Below are positions 62,291 through 64,000 of a stretch of DNA of 64,000 nucleotides, piece by piece. Position 1 is the stretch's first letter; each line of letters starts with the position of its first letter. A model generated the notes under the pieces. That model was not told where the DNA came from, made no database searches, and worked only from the letters and a program-made list of their open reading frames with translations. The position numbers and the translations under genes are program-made. Source of the stretch: Pterois miles (Eukaryota; Chordata; Actinopteri; Perciformes; Scorpaenidae); contig CAMQGK010000130.1 of NCBI GenBank assembly GCA_947000775.1, positions 6,757,001-6,821,000 on the forward strand, given 5' to 3'.

Positions 62291-64000
62291 TACTATACAC
62301 TATTACTATTATTACTATACTATACTCTACACTAATGAAAAATACATCCTCGGAGATGTTACACACAGTTTATATTATTATGGGAACTGCATCTGAAGCC
62401 ACCTCCCATATTGACTTCAACATTTAGCTGCCATGGTTGCAGCTTAGCCCACACAATACCCAATTTTTTGTTCATTTCAGTTATTTTTTTTCCTGCAAAT
62501 GCTGTTTACTGTAATGAGTTTGAGGACTTCTCCCTATGCAACATGAAATAATTTCATCAATTTTGCTTTTAAAGCTCATAACAGTGGTGTCTGCCAGACA
62601 AGCTGACAAATACTGATAATTGGCAGTCAGGCTGGTATGTGGCTTGTATAAGCACTGACAAACCTGTTTTTTTAACATGATGTTATTTACCAACCCTCTT
62701 GTATATGCACAGGATGACATATATAAACTATACATACAGGCATTGCATGTACTGCATAGCATGTAAAGAGGGAGATAGAAGATTTAGCATCGCAACAGAT
62801 AAGTCAGGCTTAATGATAACAATTAGCACAGTAGTCTTTGATGAATCACCTTGCTGGAGGAAACTAATTTGTGGTTGGTGTAACAATAACATGTAGTCTG
62901 CCCCATTACTAATTTTACATGTGGATAAATTGAATCATTCTTGTTACCAATTAATTATGCTCGCATTTTCTTATGTTTCTCTTGATCACAACAAACAAGT
63001 TTGATTTTAAAATATATATTTAATTGTTACCGATACTACACAGAACAGCAAGTAAATAATATTGTCGTGTGATTTGAACTTCCCGCGGCACTGAGTAAAT
63101 AAAAAACTAGTCCTCGGTACAGATGAGCTCTGTGAGACGTGTGATCTGCCAAGCTAAACAATGATATTATAATTTGTCCTTGGGAAGTGTGCTGTAGCAC
63201 TAAAAAAAATCACTTTTTGAGCTGGAGGAAGCAACTTGTAAAATCTTAATTAAAAGATTGTATCAGACATGGCGTTGCTTACGGAAAATAGGGAAATAAT
63301 GGACTTAAAAGGCAAGTTTTTACAGACGGAGCTGAGAAATAATTCACACTGCCGGGGTAGCTGGAATGAGAGAGAACTTATTTGCCGCAGGGGGAGAATT
63401 GGCATTTTTAATATCCACAGCAATGAAATCTCAATATAGCAACTGCAAGGCTGCGGAGTGTCATTTGGCATAAGATCCTTCATTTTCTATATTTTCCTCT
63501 GCTGTTTGTCTCTTTTTAGTCCTCATTATGGTAAAAACAAAGTGTAATTAACGCAATCATGATTAATTACTGCACACAGCGTTGGTTTACACATCTGCCT
63601 AATTGCAACTTTCTTTCACTTTATTTCAAACGTTCAAGTAAGCAGAATTTGTCACATTAGCGCCGTTTCTTCTCTGGCGTGTCTATTTTTTTTGGCCATT
63701 TCTTCAACTTTCTTCTTCTTCTTTTTAATATTTTAAACAAATTCCAGCTAAACAGCCCTTTGCTCAAACACTCCCACACATGTTGCTCCCACCGTCCCCC
63801 TCAACAGCAGCCAAGTCCACATATAGAATTGGAGACGGGCATTTTGGAGGATAACATGGGCAAAGCGGGAAGTGTAGCACTGCCAAAGGCAACCTGCCAA
63901 GCTGATTCCCACAGCGATATATACATAGTAATACTCCTATTGATTGCTGTGAATAAATTTATTGAGGGGAACCGGAAAGCAGGCTGGGGGGAAAAAATGG

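Larger units (their letters stand above)
36232..64000 (+). other. il1rapl1: 5' part of the long intron after the Ig2 exon (>27.7 kb)
   Basis: Starts GTAAAC; the acceptor is not in the window. No Ig3, transmembrane or TIR exon is recognised, although the next exon of the family is short and could be overlooked. Assigned repeats are listed separately. 37530-39100, 39300-40500, 41790-45480, 46600-48600, 49800-51100, 54140-56180, 58390-59990, 60330-61440 and 62300-64000 contain no gene I can support. Several non-repetitive parts have AT-rich homeodomain-like cores. Confidence 0.8.

Noticed and set aside
1..64000. CRISPR array, phage, operon or bacterial-type system
   Set aside because: Gene structure, GT-AG introns, microsatellites, SINE and LINE content are those of a vertebrate; no spacer-like arrays occur.

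Overview
This is vertebrate nuclear DNA, almost certainly from a teleost and probably a percomorph. It holds three protein-coding exons of one gene on the + strand, separated by very long introns packed with fish-type transposon remnants and microsatellites. The exons (11381-11660, 33945-34131, 36078-36231) splice in frame into 207 codons covering Ig domains 1 and 2 of an interleukin-1-receptor-accessory-protein-like synaptic receptor. Residue-level agreement favours il1rapl1 over il1rapl2. The signal-peptide exon, Ig3, transmembrane and TIR exons must lie outside the window or are too short to recognise.

Layout: 1-11380 is the 3' part of the upstream intron, with a local ~190 bp duplication, two copies of a hAT-like repeat, an RFX/X-box palindrome and a small hAT-like MITE. 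11661-33944 is a 22.3 kb intron with a tRNA-derived SINE, a 21-bp minisatellite, (TA)n, (GA)n and (CA)n tracts, a TTAA-flanked MITE and two nested transposon insertions. 34132-36077 is a 1.9 kb intron with a three-unit ~120 bp repeat. 36232-64000 is the start of another long intron, with a second SINE that has a perfect 11-bp target-site duplication, a GATA microsatellite between two convergent retroposon tails, a degraded L1-type LINE fragment, a 63-bp foldback, more hAT-like copies and possible conserved noncoding elements.

No second protein-coding gene, rRNA, functional tRNA, CRISPR array or bacterial-type operon is visible. Open frames of 60-196 codons in the introns are explained by chance, by repeats, or by microsatellite periods that are multiples of three. 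I found no convincing new biological system. The observations most worth checking are the dated nesting of mobile elements, the in-frame phase-1 three-exon cassette, the X-box palindrome and the foldback. Repeat families were recognised by comparing copies inside the window and by general knowledge of fish repeats; no database was searched.
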